Shown here one piece after another: positions 50,825 to 61,366 of a DNA stretch of 64,000 bases. Every line of letters begins with the position of its first letter. Position 1 is the first letter of the stretch. Made by a program: the position numbers and the translations under genes. Origin of the DNA: JAASSS01 sp021767745 (lineage in GTDB: Bacteria > Pseudomonadota > Gammaproteobacteria > UBA5335); contig JAXHVN010000011.1 of assembly GCA_034189165.1 (NCBI GenBank), forward strand, positions 1 through 64,000, written 5' to 3'. Under the pieces are notes generated by a model. The model was not told the DNA's origin, searched no databases, and saw only the letters and a list, made by a program, of their open reading frames with translations.

Positions 50825-51996
50825 GCCGCTCCGCCCTGTGCCGTTGCCGCCACGGCCTTGCGGGCCGCGTCGTCCAGATCGTCGGCCGGCGTGATCGCCA
50901 GCCCGCTGTCCGCCAGCATCTGCCGGCCCTGCGCCACGTTCGTGCCCTCCAGCCGCACGATCACCGGCACTTTCACGTCCACCTCGCGCACTGCGGCGAT
51001 GATGCCCTCGGCGATCAGGTCGCAGCGCACGATGCCGCCGAAGATGTTGACCAGGATCGCGCGGACCTGATCGTCGGCCAGGATCAGCTTGAAGGCGGCA
51101 GTGACCCGCTCGGCCGTCGCACCCCCACCCACGTCGAGGAAGTTCGCCGGCCGCCCGCCGCGCAGCTGGATGACGTCCATCGTCGCCATGGCCAGGCCGG
51201 CACCGTTGACCATGCAACCGATCTCGCCCTCCAGGCTGACGTAGTTCAGGTCGTGCTCGCTGGCCTCGTGCTCGCGCGCATCCTCCTGCGTGGGATCGCG
51301 CCACTCGGCGATGCGCGGCTGGCGGAACAGCGCGTTGTCGTCCAGGTTGATCTTGGCGTCCAGCGCCAGCAGCCGGCCCTCACCGGTCACGATCAGCGGG
51401 TTGATCTCCACCAGCGAGGCGTCGCACTCGGTATAGAGCTGGTAGAGGCCGCGCATGATCTCGACGAACTCACCGACCTGCTGCTTGTTCAGCCCCATGC
51501 CGAAGCCGAGCCGGCGGGCCTGATACGGTTGAAAGCCGGCTGCCGGCGACACCGGCACCGTCACGATGCGCTCGGGCGTGCTGGCGGCGACTTCCTCGAT
51601 GTCCATGCCGCCGGCGGCCGAGCCCATCATCACCAGGCATTCCTCGGCGCGATCGGTCAGCAGGCTGACGTAGAGCTCGCGCTCGATCGACAGGCCGGCC
51701 TCGACCAGCACTTCCCCGACCGGCAGCCCCTGCGCGTCGGTCTGATGGGTGACGATGCGGCTGCCGAGCATCTGCTCGGCAAGGCTGGCCACGGCCGCCG
51801 GACTGTCGCCCAGCTTGACGCCGCCGGCCTTGCCGCGTCCGCCCGCATGCACCTGCGCCTTGACCACCCAGCGCTCGCCGCCGAGTCGTTCTGCGGCCGC
51901 CTGTGCGGCGGCGGGCGTGTCGGCCACGGCACCCTGCGGGATGGGAATCCCGTAGTCCGCGAACAGCTGCTTGGACTGATATTCGTGCAGGTTCAT
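50821..51996 (-). CDS. sucC: Succinyl-CoA synthetase, beta subunit
   Basis: Nucleotide-binding subunit with an ATP-grasp fold: MNLHEYQSKQLFADYGIPIP, VVKAQVHAGGRGKAGGVKL, EINPLIVTGEGRLLALDAKIN and NIFGGIVRCDLIAEGI. The 391 residues match the family. AAGGACCGGCAG precedes the ATG at 51996. sucC-sucD are co-transcribed; a promoter is readable upstream, and pilS starts divergently. Confidence 0.97.
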   Translation of the reverse strand: MNLHEYQSKQLFADYGIPIPQGAVADTPAAAQAAAERLGGERWVVKAQVHAGGRGKAGGVKLGDSPAAVASLAEQMLGSRIVTHQTDAQGLPVGEVLVEAGLSIERELYVSLLTDRAEECLVMMGSAAGGMDIEEVAASTPERIVTVPVSPAAGFQPYQARRLGFGMGLNKQQVGEFVEIMRGLYQLYTECDASLVEINPLIVTGEGRLLALDAKINLDDNALFRQPRIAEWRDPTQEDAREHEASEHDLNYVSLEGEIGCMVNGAGLAMATMDVIQLRGGRPANFLDVGGGATAERVTAAFKLILADDQVRAILVNIFGGIVRCDLIAEGIIAAVREVDVKVPVIVRLEGTNVAQGRQMLADSGLAITPADDLDDAARKAVAATAQGGAA

Positions 51997-52032
51997 CTGC
52001 CGGTCCTTGTGGCGGGGAGGCGGGAGCCCGGC

Positions 52033-52061
52033 ATTCTGACCGATGGCCCGCAAGCGCGCAA
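52033..52061 (-). promoter_or_regulatory. Probable sucCD promoter
   Basis: Minus-strand TTGCGC (52061-52056), 17 bases, CAGAAT (52038-52033), upstream of the sucC start at 51996. Spacing is ideal, hexamers are moderate. Confidence 0.45.
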
Positions 52062-52154
52062 AGCGTGACCGCCCTTGCCCCGCCGGACGATCGCGCCCGC
52101 CGGTGCGTCACGTGGTGGTTCAGAAATCGGCGGCGCGAGCGATAGCGAAAGGCG

Positions 52155-53788
52155 ATGGCCGCTCTCGCTGCTCCCGTACTGCCCACGCGCCTGCCGCCGG
52201 TGCTCGCGCTCGCTCCGCCCAGCCCATGGCGCGCGCTCTGGCTGCTGGAGGCCTTCCGTGTCGGCTGGGCGCTGATGCTGCTGACGCTGTCGGCACTGCC
52301 GGGCGAGGAGGTCGCCCGACCGCTGCCCGATGCGGCAGCGCTGGTCGTCGTTGCCGGCTATCTGCTGCTGGCGGCGGGCGTGGTGCCCTTCCTGCTGGCG
52401 CGTCGGCCCTCCGCCCGGCGGCAGATCCCGTATCACGTGTTCGCCGATGTGCTGCTGCTCACCCTGATCCTGCAGCTGACGGGTGGCCTGCGCGATGGCC
52501 TCGGCCTGATCGTGCTGCTGCCGGTAGCCATCACCGGCCTGTACCTGCCACCGCGTGCGTGCGCCGCGGTGGCAGCGGCGGCGACCGGGCTGATCCTGCT
52601 CGGCGAGCTCACCGGCGCGACGCTGGCCGCGCGCGCGCCGGCCTATCCGCAGGCCGGGCTGCTCGGTGCCTTCTGCTTCTTCGCCGCGCTGGGCACCAGC
52701 CTGCTGACGCACCGGCTGCAGCACGCTGCGGCGCTGGCCGCCGAGCGCAGTCGGGAGCTGGCCGAGCTGGGGCGGCTGAACGAGGCCGTGGTCCGCCAGC
52801 TGCCGGACGGGCTGCTGGTGCTGGATGCCGAGGATCGCGTGCGCCTGATGAACCCGCGGGCGGCCGAGTTGCTGGGTCTGCACGACCTGCATGGCGCCCG
52901 CAACGCGCAGGACCTGCCGCCGGCGCTGGGGGCCGTGCTGGGCCAATGGCGCCGCCAGCCGGCCGCCGTGGCCGAACCGCTGCGCCTGGCCGACGGGCGG
53001 GACGTGGAGGCCAGCTTCAATGCCCTGCCACTGAGCAGCGGCAACGGCACCATCGTCCAGCTGGAGGATGCGCACAAGAACCTGCAGCGCAGCCAGCAGA
53101 TGAAGCTGTCCGCGCTCGGCCGGCTGACGGCCAGCATCGCCCACGAGATCCGCAACCCGCTGGGCGCCATGCTGCACGCGGCGCAGCTGCTGGCGGAGAC
53201 GGCGCCGCCGGAGGAAGCCGAGCTGGTGGCGATTCTGACGCGGCACGGCCAGCGCATCGATCAGATCATCGGCGACATCATGAGCCTCTCGCGCACCCGC
53301 CCGAGCGCCGCCGAGGCCATCGAACTCAGCGCCTGGCTGACCGCCTTCGCCGCCCAGTTCCAGGCCGAGCACCCCGGCTCTTACCAGCTGAGCGTGGCGG
53401 GCGATCCGGTCGGCGCGGTGCGCATGGATCCGGGTCATCTACGCCAGGTGCTCGCCAACCTGCTGGAGAACGCCCTGCATCACGCCGGCCGCCCGGACGA
53501 GCCGCTGGTGCTGCGGCTGACCACCCGCCGGCGCGAGCATGCCGGCGGGCTGCTGCACGAGCTGGAGATCGCCGACAACGGCTGCGGCATCGCCGTCGGC
53601 ATCGCCGGGCAGATCTTCGAGCCGTTCTTCACCACCAGCCACCGCGGCTCCGGATTGGGCCTGTTCATCGCCCGCGGGCTGTGCGAGTTCAACGATGCCC
53701 GCCTGGCGCTCGTGCCCAGCGACGGCGAGGGCACGACCTTCCGGCTCACCTTCGCCGCCGCGCCCGCGGCCGCCTCAGGATCTCAGCC

Positions 53789-53792
<4 letters not shown>
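52155..53792 (+). CDS. pilS: Sensor histidine kinase PilS
   Basis: Membrane sensor of the type IV pilin two-component system. The 545 residues have about six N-terminal membrane helices (residues ~25-190), a PAS-like domain around 210-300 (LPDGLLVLDAEDRVRLMNPRA), the HisKA site with phosphoacceptor His in TASIAHEIRNPLGAMLHA, and HATPase motifs LLENALHHA, EIADNGCGIA and GSGLGLFIARGLCE. PilS monitors pilin levels in the membrane in Pseudomonas. GAAAGGCG precedes the ATG. Its TGA overlaps the pilR ATG (ATGA). Confidence 0.9.
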
Positions 53793-55189
<1,397 letters not shown>

Positions 55190-55319
55190 TGACGCTGCAC
55201 GTCACTTTTCGCCGTGGCGTCAACGCGCCTGCACGGGGCGGGGCGGCTGGCGTGCGCGCAGTCGCCGCCGACCGGCCGCAATCGGCCGCACCAGCGGCCC
55301 ATGGCAATGAATCCGTGGC

Positions 55320-55335
55320 TGGCACGGCCGTTGCT
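55320..55335 (+). promoter_or_regulatory. Sigma54 promoter of pilA
   Basis: TGGCACGGCCGTTGCT matches the -24/-12 consensus (TGGCACG-N4-TTGCW) with the GG (55321-55322) and GC (55333-55334) exactly 10 bases apart. It lies 85 bases before the pilin ATG in the 230-base pilR-pilA gap, where PilR sites would be expected upstream. Confidence 0.9.
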
Positions 55336-55419
55336 TCGTACCTGTCAGGGACCGTCCCCAGCCATCGACATGGCGGTCCTCAACCCAACGAGAACCGCCG
55401 GAGTAGAGAGGAAAACAGC

Positions 55420-55857
55420 ATGCACAAGCAACAGGGTTTCACGCTCATCGAGCTGATGATCGTCGTGGCCATCGTCGGCATCCTGGCCGCCGTCGCCATC
55501 CCCGCCTATCAGGACTACACCACCCGCGCCAAGCTCAGTGAAGTCGTGGGTTATGCGAGCGCGGCGAAGACCTCACTGTACGAGGACTTCGCCGCCAACG
55601 GCACGATGCCGGCCGATAGCAGCGCCATCGTCACAACGCTGACGTCGTCGTTCACCAGCTCGGACTTCGTCAGCAGCGCAGCCTATGCGCTCAGCGGCAC
55701 ATCTGGCGCCACCTACACCATCACGCTGGCCAGCGTCGGTGGCGATGCCAACGGTGACACCTGGACCTTCACCTACGCGGCCAATTCCAGTGGCATGACG
55801 ATGGATTGCAAGGGCGGCAACCTCGATGCGAACTATCGCCCCGGCAACTGCCGATAA
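55420..55857 (+). CDS. pilA: Type IV major pilin (PilA)
   Basis: The 145-residue prepilin has a short leader MHKQQG cut before Phe (GFTLIELMIVVAIVGILA follows, with Glu5 of the mature protein) and a hydrophobic helix that is polymerisation and membrane anchor. The C-terminal domain is Ser/Thr/Ala rich and ends with a disulfide loop CKGGNLDANYRPGNC, typical of type IVa pilins. AGAGAGGA precedes the ATG. Transcribed from the sigma54 promoter under PilR. Confidence 0.95.
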   Translation: MHKQQGFTLIELMIVVAIVGILAAVAIPAYQDYTTRAKLSEVVGYASAAKTSLYEDFAANGTMPADSSAIVTTLTSSFTSSDFVSSAAYALSGTSGATYTITLASVGGDANGDTWTFTYAANSSGMTMDCKGGNLDANYRPGNCR

Positions 55858-55860
55858 GCG

Positions 55861-57798
55861 ATGATGTGGATGCTGCTCGCCGCCGGCTTCGCCCTCTCGA
55901 TCGGCGTCACCAGCAGCGAGCGGCATCTGCTCATGATCCTGGTCGCCGCGCTGTTCAGCGCGGCGCTCCTTCGTTCCCGGCCGCTGAACCGCCCCCAGGT
56001 GGTCGCGGCATCACTGTTCCTGTGGCTGCTGCTCGCCACGCTGTGGAGCACGCAGCCCGAAGCCAGTTTCTTCTTCAGCCTGATGATCGGGTCGGCGCCG
56101 CTGGCCTACCTGCTGGTGATGCGTGAATCACCGACCTCGCTGCACTGGCCGAGCTTGTGGTGGGGCATGGCCGCTGCCGCCGCGGGAGCCGCCGCGCTGG
56201 GGGTCTGGGAGTTCCTCCTGGCGCCCGGGCAGCGCGCCAACGGCCCGTTCCTCGATTACAACGCCTACGGCGCGCTGTTCAATGTCTTCCTGTTGCCGGC
56301 CTATGCCCGCTACGCGGCGCTACCTACCGGCCGCGGGCTCGCGCCGCGCCTGCTCGAGGCGTTGATGGCGCTGTGCCTGGTCGTGCTGCTGGCGACCTAT
56401 TCGCGTGGCGCGATCGGCGCCCTGATGCTGCTCTGGCCAGCGCTGGCGCTGCTCATCTGGTGGGCCGGCCATCGGGCGGTCAGGCCGCCAGCCGTCTTCC
56501 TTGGCCTCGCCGGGCTCGCCTATCTGCTGACGCACGTACTGCCGGCGCAGGTCACGGACCGGCCGGTATTGGCGTTGGGTGAGGATGCCTCCACCCAAGC
56601 GCGGCTGATGATGTGGCGCTCCACGCTGGCCGCCTGGCAGGAGCACCCCTGGCTCGGCACCGGCCTCAGCACGTTCAAGCTGCACTACCTGCGCTTTCGT
56701 GATCCGGCGGAGACCGGCAGTTCCGGCGATCTCGCGCACAACGATTATCTGCAGTTCCTGCTGGAGGGCGGGCCGCTGCTGTTGCTGGCCCTGCTCGGCA
56801 CGCTGGGCTTCACGCTCTGGCTCGCCGGCCGGCTGATCCGGCAGCTCCGCGCGCGTGATGGCGCAGCGCTGCCGGCGTCCAAGGTCGAGGCGCTCGGCCT
56901 GCTGGCGGCGCTGGGCGCGCTCTACCTGCAGGCAGCGGTCAACTTCATCTTCTACGTGCTGCCGCTGGCGATGGCCGCCGGCCTGTATCTGGCCCGGGTC
57001 CATCAGCTCGTGGCGCCGCCCCGGCCCATCACCCGGCCGCCGCCCTTCAGCGCCGGCTTTCGGCGGCTGCTGCTGGGCGGCGCGAGCGCCTTCGTGCTCG
57101 GCGCGCTGGCGCTGGATGGGCTGGCGGCGAGCCTGCTGCAGCGTGAGCAGCCGCCGAGCTGGGCGCAGCGCTGGGTGGCGACCCCGCAGGCGCGCTACGA
57201 CACGGCCTCGCTACTGGCCGCCCTGCGCCCCCACAACCTCGCGGCGCATACGGCGATGACGGAGATCATGACCCAGCGCGCGCTGGCCCCGGATGCCATG
57301 TTCGGCCCGCTGTGGGCACAGACCGCCTTCGAGCATGCGCTGGCGACCCTGGCGATCTGCGAGGGGCACCCGTTCTCGTATCTGGCGCTCGGTCAGCTGA
57401 CGCAACGCTACCCGGCGCTGCGCGAGCGGACGATCCCGGCGCTTGCCGACGCCGAGCCGGCCACGCTGCTGGCCCGTGCCATCCGCAATCATCCCGCCAG
57501 TCCGACCGGTCATCTGCTGCTGGCCGAGCACCTGGAGGCGACGGGCGATCCTGCCGCCGCCTACCGGGTGCTGGCGGCGGCGCTGCCCTGGTCGCAGGTG
57601 AAGATGACCAGCGAGGACACCCTGCGGCGGTGGGAGACGCTGTTCGCCACCACCCTGCGACTGGCGGATCAGCAGGGCGCGCGCCGACACGCGGCGCAGC
57701 TGGCCCCGACCGTGCTGCAGTTCGACCCGGACAACGACATCGCCCGGCGTGTCCTGCGCCGGGCCGCCGGCGCAGCCAGCGCCGAGACCGGCAGCTAG
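55861..57798 (+). CDS. O-antigen ligase-like pilin glycosyltransferase candidate
   Basis: 645 residues. Residues ~1-420 have about 12 membrane helices and the Wzy_C/WaaL motif: HPWLGTGLSTFKLHYLR and AHNDYLQFLLEGG. Residues ~430-645 are an extra soluble tail with repeat-like helices (AEPATLLARAIRNHPASPTGHLLLAEHL), in the manner of PglL and of TfpO/PilO pilin oligosaccharyltransferases. It begins 3 bases after the pilA stop, so pilin glycosylation is the likely role, but O-antigen ligation or polymerisation is possible. No sugar-synthesis genes are near. Confidence 0.75.
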   Translation: MMWMLLAAGFALSIGVTSSERHLLMILVAALFSAALLRSRPLNRPQVVAASLFLWLLLATLWSTQPEASFFFSLMIGSAPLAYLLVMRESPTSLHWPSLWWGMAAAAAGAAALGVWEFLLAPGQRANGPFLDYNAYGALFNVFLLPAYARYAALPTGRGLAPRLLEALMALCLVVLLATYSRGAIGALMLLWPALALLIWWAGHRAVRPPAVFLGLAGLAYLLTHVLPAQVTDRPVLALGEDASTQARLMMWRSTLAAWQEHPWLGTGLSTFKLHYLRFRDPAETGSSGDLAHNDYLQFLLEGGPLLLLALLGTLGFTLWLAGRLIRQLRARDGAALPASKVEALGLLAALGALYLQAAVNFIFYVLPLAMAAGLYLARVHQLVAPPRPITRPPPFSAGFRRLLLGGASAFVLGALALDGLAASLLQREQPPSWAQRWVATPQARYDTASLLAALRPHNLAAHTAMTEIMTQRALAPDAMFGPLWAQTAFEHALATLAICEGHPFSYLALGQLTQRYPALRERTIPALADAEPATLLARAIRNHPASPTGHLLLAEHLEATGDPAAAYRVLAAALPWSQVKMTSEDTLRRWETLFATTLRLADQQGARRHAAQLAPTVLQFDPDNDIARRVLRRAAGAASAETGS

Positions 57799-58130
57799 CG
57801 CACGCGGGACGATACCGCCCTGCCCAATGGAGCTGCCTGCCATCGGTTCGACCGAGCCGCTCGTCGCGACCTGCCTTGGGATATCCCGCCGTGAGGGCAA
57901 GCCCGGCTGGCCTTCAGACCTTCTTCGTCGAGCCGGGCGGCCGAACAGCCGCTGGGCCGCGGTTCGTCTGCGCCGCAATGCGGAAACAGCGCGGCGGCAG
58001 CGCAACAGCAGAAAATGTGTCAAGGGAATCTTGTTGCGGCCGATAGGAGGCGAGAACGGCAAGGGGGTCGCGCGGCGCGAGACGTTTAGCAGCATCCCCG
58101 GGAATCGCGCCTATGCGACTGATAGTTAAA
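57799..58130. other. Gene-free stretch before the XRE control region
   Basis: Part of the 431-base gap between the pilin glycosyltransferase candidate and the XRE gene. I see no convincing gene, tRNA or terminator in this part. It includes a TTCGA-centred short hairpin near 57847 and becomes AT-richer from about 58010 (AAAATGTGTCAAGGGAATCTTG). It could hold a small RNA or a leftover. Confidence 0.3.
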
Positions 58131-58227
58131 TACTAACGGCTTCGGTTAGTAACCTTGCCTATGTATAGCCTACAGCCGTTAGAGTGTGACTATAATGTCC
58201 ATGTAATCTAACGTTTCGTGAGCTAAC
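58131..58227. promoter_or_regulatory. Operator cluster of five CTAAC half-sites
   Basis: Half-sites at 58133 (+), 58145 (-), 58178 (-), 58208 (+) and 58223 (+); the first two form an inverted repeat TACTAAC/GTTAGTA (58131-58137 and 58145-58151). Those at 58133 and 58178 extend to the same 7-mer CTAACGG. They flank and overlap the XRE promoter, so XRE autoregulation is likely. Confidence 0.6.
58169..58196 (+). promoter_or_regulatory. Promoter of the XRE gene
   Basis: Exact -10 TATAAT (58191-58196); CCTACA is a weak -35 with 16-base spacing. One half-site (58178) lies in the spacer, and those at 58208 and 58223 lie in the leader, so bound regulator would block transcription. Confidence 0.55.
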
Positions 58228-58229
58228 CT

Positions 58230-58607
58230 ATGGTTCTACACTTCGCCGCCATGACAATCGGCGCACGTATCAAGCAGGCAAGGGAACGCATCGGCATGTC
58301 GCAAACGCGGCTGGCCGAGTTGCTGGGCGTCACACGCAGCGCGTGCAGCCAGTGGGAATCCGCCGGCGGCACCTCGCCGAAACGGGATCGCCTCGAGGAG
58401 ATCGCCCGCCTGCTCGGCGTGAACTACGAATGGCTGGCCACCGGGGGCGGTCCCATCCAGCGTGGGGAGCGGTGGAGCGTCCGCGAGGGCGACTCGACAC
58501 AGCGGCTCGCGCTCGCGTCGGATCATCTCGAAATTCTCGAAATCTACGACCGGCTCAGCCCTGAGCGACGCCACACGCTGGTCGCCTTCCTGCGGACGCT
58601 GCAATAA
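58230..58607 (+). CDS. XRE-family (Cro/CI-type) transcriptional regulator
   Basis: 125 residues. An HTH is at ~10-65: GARIKQARERIGMSQTRLAELLGVTRSACSQWE, followed by RDRLEEIARLLGVNYEWLATGGG. The C-terminal ~50 residues hold LEILEIYDRLSPERRHTLVAFLRTLQ, a short helix that may dimerise; there is no peptidase (LexA-type) domain and no toxin or antitoxin partner. ATG at 58230 is the first start; an in-frame ATG at 58251 is possible and fits better to the family start. No clear ribosome site. AT-rich upstream DNA and repeated operators are unlike the rest of the window. Confidence 0.85.
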   Translation: MVLHFAAMTIGARIKQARERIGMSQTRLAELLGVTRSACSQWESAGGTSPKRDRLEEIARLLGVNYEWLATGGGPIQRGERWSVREGDSTQRLALASDHLEILEIYDRLSPERRHTLVAFLRTLQ

Positions 58608-58671
58608 CGGCGCCTGCCTCGTTCGGCCAGTCCGGACGCCTTCCCGACAATGTGTTCAAGGCAGCCACGGA

Positions 58672-59133
58672 TCAGGCTGCCTCCTGTCGTGCGACGCGCT
58701 GCTGGCGCATCCTGCGCAACGTGCCGAAGTTGCGCAGGACCCACCACCAGCTGACGCGAAATCGGTAGTCATCGATCTTGTATTGCCCCTTCTCAGCGAC
58801 CCAGTAGGTGGTCAGCCGACCGGGACGCAGCTTGTAGGTCGCCGTGTCGCCCTCGACCTCGACCGTCGCCTGCCGCAGACCCAGCAGCTCCGGATCGACC
58901 GGGTCGCCCCCGCCCATCATCGGCATGAGTTTCTGCACCAGGCGGAACGTCACCAGCTTCATCAGCTGCATCATGTCGTCCTTCATCGGACTGGCTAGCA
59001 GCGCCCCCAGCGGGTTCTCGTCCGGCGCCGTCTGCAGCCCGCCGGTCTCGTACATCTTCTCGACGAGGTTCGCCGCCGTCTGCAGCGCCAGCTCGGCGCG
59101 ATCCCAGTCCAGTCCCTGTTGCGTGTCGCTCAC
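58672..59133 (-). CDS. Conserved-looking protein of unknown function
   Basis: 153 residues, not recognised. The N-terminal half is helical and acidic (AELALQTAANLVEKMYETGGL), with Met-rich MKDDMMQLMKLV and LMPMMGGGDP segments; the C-terminal half looks like beta strands (ATVEVEGDTATYKLRPGRL, TTYWVAEKGQYKIDDYRFRV) and ends in a basic RRMRQQRVARQ tail. No signal peptide. The GTG at 59133 follows AAGGAAACGTC, a good ribosome site, which supports a real gene. It follows trxC by 83 bases on the same strand and converges on the XRE gene. Confidence 0.65.
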   Translation of the reverse strand: MSDTQQGLDWDRAELALQTAANLVEKMYETGGLQTAPDENPLGALLASPMKDDMMQLMKLVTFRLVQKLMPMMGGGDPVDPELLGLRQATVEVEGDTATYKLRPGRLTTYWVAEKGQYKIDDYRFRVSWWWVLRNFGTLRRMRQQRVARQEAA

Positions 59134-59216
59134 GACGTTTCCTTGAGCCAAGCCTGAAAGCCGCGATTCTACGCAAGCGCCCACGCCGCTGCCTGCGACG
59201 GGATGTGCCGGGGCGA

Positions 59217-59669
59217 TCAGCCTGCCGGCGGAAGCTGGCCGCGGACCCAGTCGAGCAATGCACCGGCGGGCATGGCGCCGGCAATCCGCGCGCGCTCCTG
59301 CCCGCCGTGAAACAGGATCAGGGTCGGGATGCTGCGCACGTTGTAGTGCGCGGCCGGTCCCGGCGCGGCGTCGACATTCAGCTTGGCCAGCCGCACCCGC
59401 GGCCGCAGCGCCGCCGCCGCCTCGGTCAGCACGGGCGCCATCTGCCGGCATGGACCACACCACTCGGCCCAGAAGTCGACCAGCAACGGCAGGCGGTCGC
59501 GCGCCAGATGCCTCGCCAGAGCCGCCTCGTCCAGTGGCGGCAGGGCTGCCGGAAACAGCGGCTCATGACACCGGCCGCAACGCGGCGCGGCACCGGTCTG
59601 CAGGCGCGCCGCGTCGAGACGGTTGGTCGCCCCGCACGCGAAGCAGACGAGTTCGATATGCTCGCTCAC
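59217..59669 (-). CDS. trxC: Thioredoxin 2 with N-terminal zinc domain
   Basis: Cytosolic disulfide reductase. 150 residues: N-terminal zinc ribbon with two Cys pairs (CFACG and CGRCH) and the thioredoxin domain with DFWAEWCGPCRQMAP, and the cis-proline in VRSIPTLILFHGG. The zinc domain separates it from TrxA and marks the TrxC type, which in E. coli is part of the OxyR response. GTG at 59669 follows GGAGAAATCTG. Divergent from the thioesterase gene. Confidence 0.94.
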   Translation of the reverse strand: MSEHIELVCFACGATNRLDAARLQTGAAPRCGRCHEPLFPAALPPLDEAALARHLARDRLPLLVDFWAEWCGPCRQMAPVLTEAAAALRPRVRLAKLNVDAAPGPAAHYNVRSIPTLILFHGGQERARIAGAMPAGALLDWVRGQLPPAG

Positions 59670-59755
59670 CAGATTTCTCCGCCGATACGTGTGCTGGACA
59701 TGGAGACGATCGGCCACCGCATCAAGGCGCAGCCCTTGAGCCTGCAGGGATGACG

Positions 59756-60583
59756 ATGAACGAGACCGACAATACGATCTTCCACCGCGACGGCGATCGC
59801 TACCTGCCAACCGCCCGCGCCTCGAGCCCCTGGGATTCGCGCCTGCTGCACGGCGGCAGCATGGCCGGACTGCTGGCCTACGTGCTGGAAGCCCATGGCG
59901 ATGGGCAGATGCAGTTCGTGCGCATCACCAACGACCTGTTCCGGCCCGGCCCGCTGGCGCCGATCGAGGCACGGGTGCGCACCGTGCGCCATGGCCGCCA
60001 GGTCCACGCGCTGGAGGCGACGCTGAGCGCGGATGGGGTCGACTTCGCGCGGGCCGCCGCCCTGCAACTGCGACCGACGCCGATCGATCTGCCCGCCCAC
60101 GCGCAGCCCTCGAGCGAGCATCCCCCGGGGCCGCAGGACCTGCCCACGGTCGGCTTCCTCGGCAAGCGCGACCCCAGCAAGCCGCCACCACCGGGGCTGA
60201 ACGCGGCGATGGAGATGCGCCTGGTCTCCGGCTTCCAGTTCAAGGGCGAGGGCTGCGCCTGGATGCGGCTGGCGGCGCCGTTCATGGATGGCGAGCCGGC
60301 CAGCCCGCTCGTGCACATGGGGGTGCTGTCCGACATGGGCAACGGGCTCGGTCAGATCTACCTCGGCGGGCAGGCGGCGTGCATCAACGCCGACATCTCA
60401 CTGAACCTGCTGCGCCTGCCGCGCAGCGAGTGGGTCTGCCTCGAATCCGTGACGCAGCTCGGCCACCATGGGCTCGGCACCGTCTGTACCCGCTTCTACG
60501 ACACCGAAGGGCCGATCGGCCAGGTGATGCAGTCGCAGGTGGCCCGCCTGCTCGCGCCTGCCCGCCGCCCCGAGGCGGGGTGA
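59756..60583 (+). CDS. Acyl-CoA thioesterase-like double hotdog protein
   Basis: 275 residues of the TesB-like (acyl-CoA thioesterase II / YbfD-type) fold with two hotdog halves: RASSPWDSRLLHGGSMAGLLAY and NDLFRPGPLAPIEARV in the first; AAPFMDGEPASPLVHMGVLSDMGNG and LNLLRLPRSEWVCLES in the second. The lipid-facing His/Gly positions are present. The substrate is unknown. ATG at 59756 has GCAGGGA 5 bases before; a start two codons earlier is nearly equal. Co-directional with the methyltransferase and acyl-CoA ligase genes downstream. Confidence 0.82.
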   Translation: MNETDNTIFHRDGDRYLPTARASSPWDSRLLHGGSMAGLLAYVLEAHGDGQMQFVRITNDLFRPGPLAPIEARVRTVRHGRQVHALEATLSADGVDFARAAALQLRPTPIDLPAHAQPSSEHPPGPQDLPTVGFLGKRDPSKPPPPGLNAAMEMRLVSGFQFKGEGCAWMRLAAPFMDGEPASPLVHMGVLSDMGNGLGQIYLGGQAACINADISLNLLRLPRSEWVCLESVTQLGHHGLGTVCTRFYDTEGPIGQVMQSQVARLLAPARRPEAG

Positions 60584-60586
60584 ACC

Positions 60587-61261
60587 GTGGCGGATGAGGC
60601 CAGCCACTGGCAGAGCTTCTGGCAGGAGCTGTGGCTGCGCGAGAGCGCTCCGCCCTTCCACCTGCCGCAGGTCAACCCGCACCTGATCCGGCACTTTCCG
60701 CAGCTGCGGCTGGCCCCGGGCGCTCGCGTGCTGGTGCCCCTGTGCGGCAAGAGCGTGGATCTTGGCTGGCTGGCGGCGCAGGGCGTCGAGCCGGTGGGAG
60801 TCGAGCTGAGCCCGCAGGCGGCTGCCGCCTACTTCGCCGAGCAAAACCTGACGCCGCAGATCACCCGGCTGGGCCCGTTCGAACGCTACGAGGCGGGCGG
60901 CGTCGTCATCCTGTGCGGCGACTTTTTCGAACTGCAGCCGACCGTGGCCGGGCCGTTCGATGCCATCTACGACCGGGCCGCCCTGATCGCGCTGCCGGTC
61001 GGCCTGCGCCGCGCCTACGCAGCCACCCTCGCCCGGCTGCTGCGTCCCGGCGGCGTTCTGCTGCTGGTGGCACTGGACTACCCACAGGCGCAGATGCCGG
61101 GGCCGCCCTTCGCCCTCACCCCCGCGCAGGTCGCCGCGCTCTATCCGGATTGGCCGGCGCACGAGTGGCACCGGCAGGACATCCTCGCCGAGGAGCCGCG
61201 CTTCGCCGCCCGCGGCCTGACGCGGCTGGAGGAATACGTGCTGCAGCTGCGACACCCGTAG
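60587..61261 (+). CDS. tpm: Thiopurine S-methyltransferase family protein
   Basis: SAM-dependent methyltransferase of 224 residues in the bacterial TPMT family: WQSFWQELWLRESAPPFHLPQVNPHL, RVLVPLCGKSVDLGWLAAQG with the SAM loop, VGVELSPQAAAAYF, FDAIYDRAALIALP and LRPGGVLLLVALDY. The family methylates tellurite, selenium or thiol compounds; the natural substrate is open. GTG start 3 bases after the thioesterase stop. Confidence 0.9.
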   Translation: MADEASHWQSFWQELWLRESAPPFHLPQVNPHLIRHFPQLRLAPGARVLVPLCGKSVDLGWLAAQGVEPVGVELSPQAAAAYFAEQNLTPQITRLGPFERYEAGGVVILCGDFFELQPTVAGPFDAIYDRAALIALPVGLRRAYAATLARLLRPGGVLLLVALDYPQAQMPGPPFALTPAQVAALYPDWPAHEWHRQDILAEEPRFAARGLTRLEEYVLQLRHP

Positions 61262-61366
61262 CGACGGCACGTCACGCACGATGCCCAGACTGAATCCGTC
61301 TGCAGCCGCAGACACCCCAAGACGCCCATGAGTGGCGCCGATCAGCACAACATGGAGGATTTGACG

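Noticed and set aside
57835..57860. tRNA-like T-arm GGTTCGACC in the gap after the pilin ligase
   Set aside because: The loop is too short and no acceptor stem, anticodon arm or CCA context can be drawn around it.
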